The translations under genes and the position numbers were made by a program. The notes beneath the pieces were generated by a model. The model had not been told where the DNA came from and searched no databases. It saw only the letters and a program-made list of their open reading frames with translations. From JAGVSZ01 sp963747775 (GTDB lineage: Bacteria > Pseudomonadota > Gammaproteobacteria > Burkholderiales > SG8-39): a stretch of DNA of 64,000 bases. The DNA lies in the NCBI GenBank assembly GCA_963747775.1, contig CAVVGT010000004.1:431625-495624 (forward strand), read 5' to 3'. Below are positions 63,723 to 64,000 of this stretch, one piece after another (position 1 is the first letter of the stretch; each line of letters opens with the position of its first letter).

Positions 63723-64000
63723 TTAAAGTTGACCCGAGTCCTGCAGTGAAACGTAATTCTTCCTGCCAATGATGATGTGGTCGAGGAGCCGGATCGGCAT
63801 TAGACCGGTTAGTTGTTTCAAAGACTTCGTGACCGATAGGTCCTCGGCACTGGGTTTTGGATCACCTGATGGGTGATTGTGGACCATGATGAGAGCGGCA
63901 GCGTTCGTTAAGAGAGCACCTTGCAGAATTGCTCGGGGTTCAAAAAGCGAAGCGTGTTAAAGTCCCTCGCGATACTTCTTCGATTGCGAGAAACCGATGT
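63723..64000 (-). CDS. radC: RadC-family JAMM protein (partial)
   Basis: C-terminal part of a RadC/YkfG-type protein, usually on mobile elements. The metal-binding JAMM motif is MVHNHPSGDPKPSAEDLSVT; before it AILQGALLTNAAALI, after it KSLKQLTGLMPIRLLDHIII and GRKNYVSLQDSGQL. An indel at about 63,955 breaks the upstream part, and the N-terminus lies past the window end. Confidence 0.85.

Noticed and set aside
1..64000. CRISPR array or Cas genes
   Set aside because: No regularly spaced repeats and no Cas-type protein features were seen on either strand.

Overview
The window looks like a chromosome segment of a high-GC betaproteobacterium (probably Burkholderiales or a near relative). The evidence is the very high GC of positions 1-24,700 and 37,250-54,328, the queA-tgt-yajC-secD-secF order, a nudJ-like gene next to mnmA, cytochrome c', a TRAP-transporter catabolic cluster and PadBC-type phenylacetyl-CoA oxidation genes. 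Many genes carry single-base indels in homopolymers, for example at about 2,785, 4,386 and 43,820. This pattern suggests long-read sequencing error rather than biological decay, and it is densest in 1-3 kb and 55-64 kb.

Layout. 1-4.98 kb: phenylacetate/phenylacetyl-CoA module (molybdopterin oxidoreductase with Fe-S subunit, hotdog thioesterase, phenylacetate-CoA ligase, tiny membrane protein). 5.0-8.9 kb: nitronate monooxygenase-like protein, radical SAM/SPASM protein, DNR-type Crp/Fnr regulator with two FNR-like boxes, and two small membrane/exported proteins. 9.0-12.2 kb: a giant STAND/BTAD regulator with a possible 29-residue ORF upstream. 12.6-21 kb: minus-strand catabolic run (VOC protein, alpha/beta hydrolase, ketopantoate-reductase-like, class II aldolase, FAD monooxygenase, DUF2783, TRAP DctPQM). 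21.1-24.7 kb: phosphorelay of CHASE2 hybrid kinase, HPt protein and OmpR-type regulator.

24.7-37.2 kb is an accessory region of lower gene density. It has small orphan genes (including a divergent pair of 77-residue paralogues), a 36-bp repeat pair, an IS3 element interrupted by an IS110 element with a candidate bridge-RNA region, a truncated cytochrome c, a defective tRNA-Gly-like sequence and a small twin-arginine lysine-rich protein. It ends next to tRNA-Leu(CAA).

37.3-54.3 kb is a housekeeping core: queuosine synthesis, Sec accessory proteins, cytochromes, purB, GST, mnmA-nudJ, two aminotransferases, a histone-deacetylase-like amidohydrolase and DAHP synthase.

At 54,329 composition drops abruptly. 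A 5'-truncated smpB, an intact tmRNA with predicted tag ADNFEYALAA and a broken P4-type tyrosine recombinase immediately 3' of ssrA begin a segment that continues as a lower-GC element with plasmid/ICE-type genes: rhomboid protease, degenerate PolB-like exonuclease, orphan genes, lytic transglycosylase, SNF2-type helicase, DUF6094-like adenine methyltransferase and RadC. The segment is either a genomic island at ssrA in a recombined locus or a chimeric join to another genome. The broken smpB and the unusual tag make the second possibility serious.
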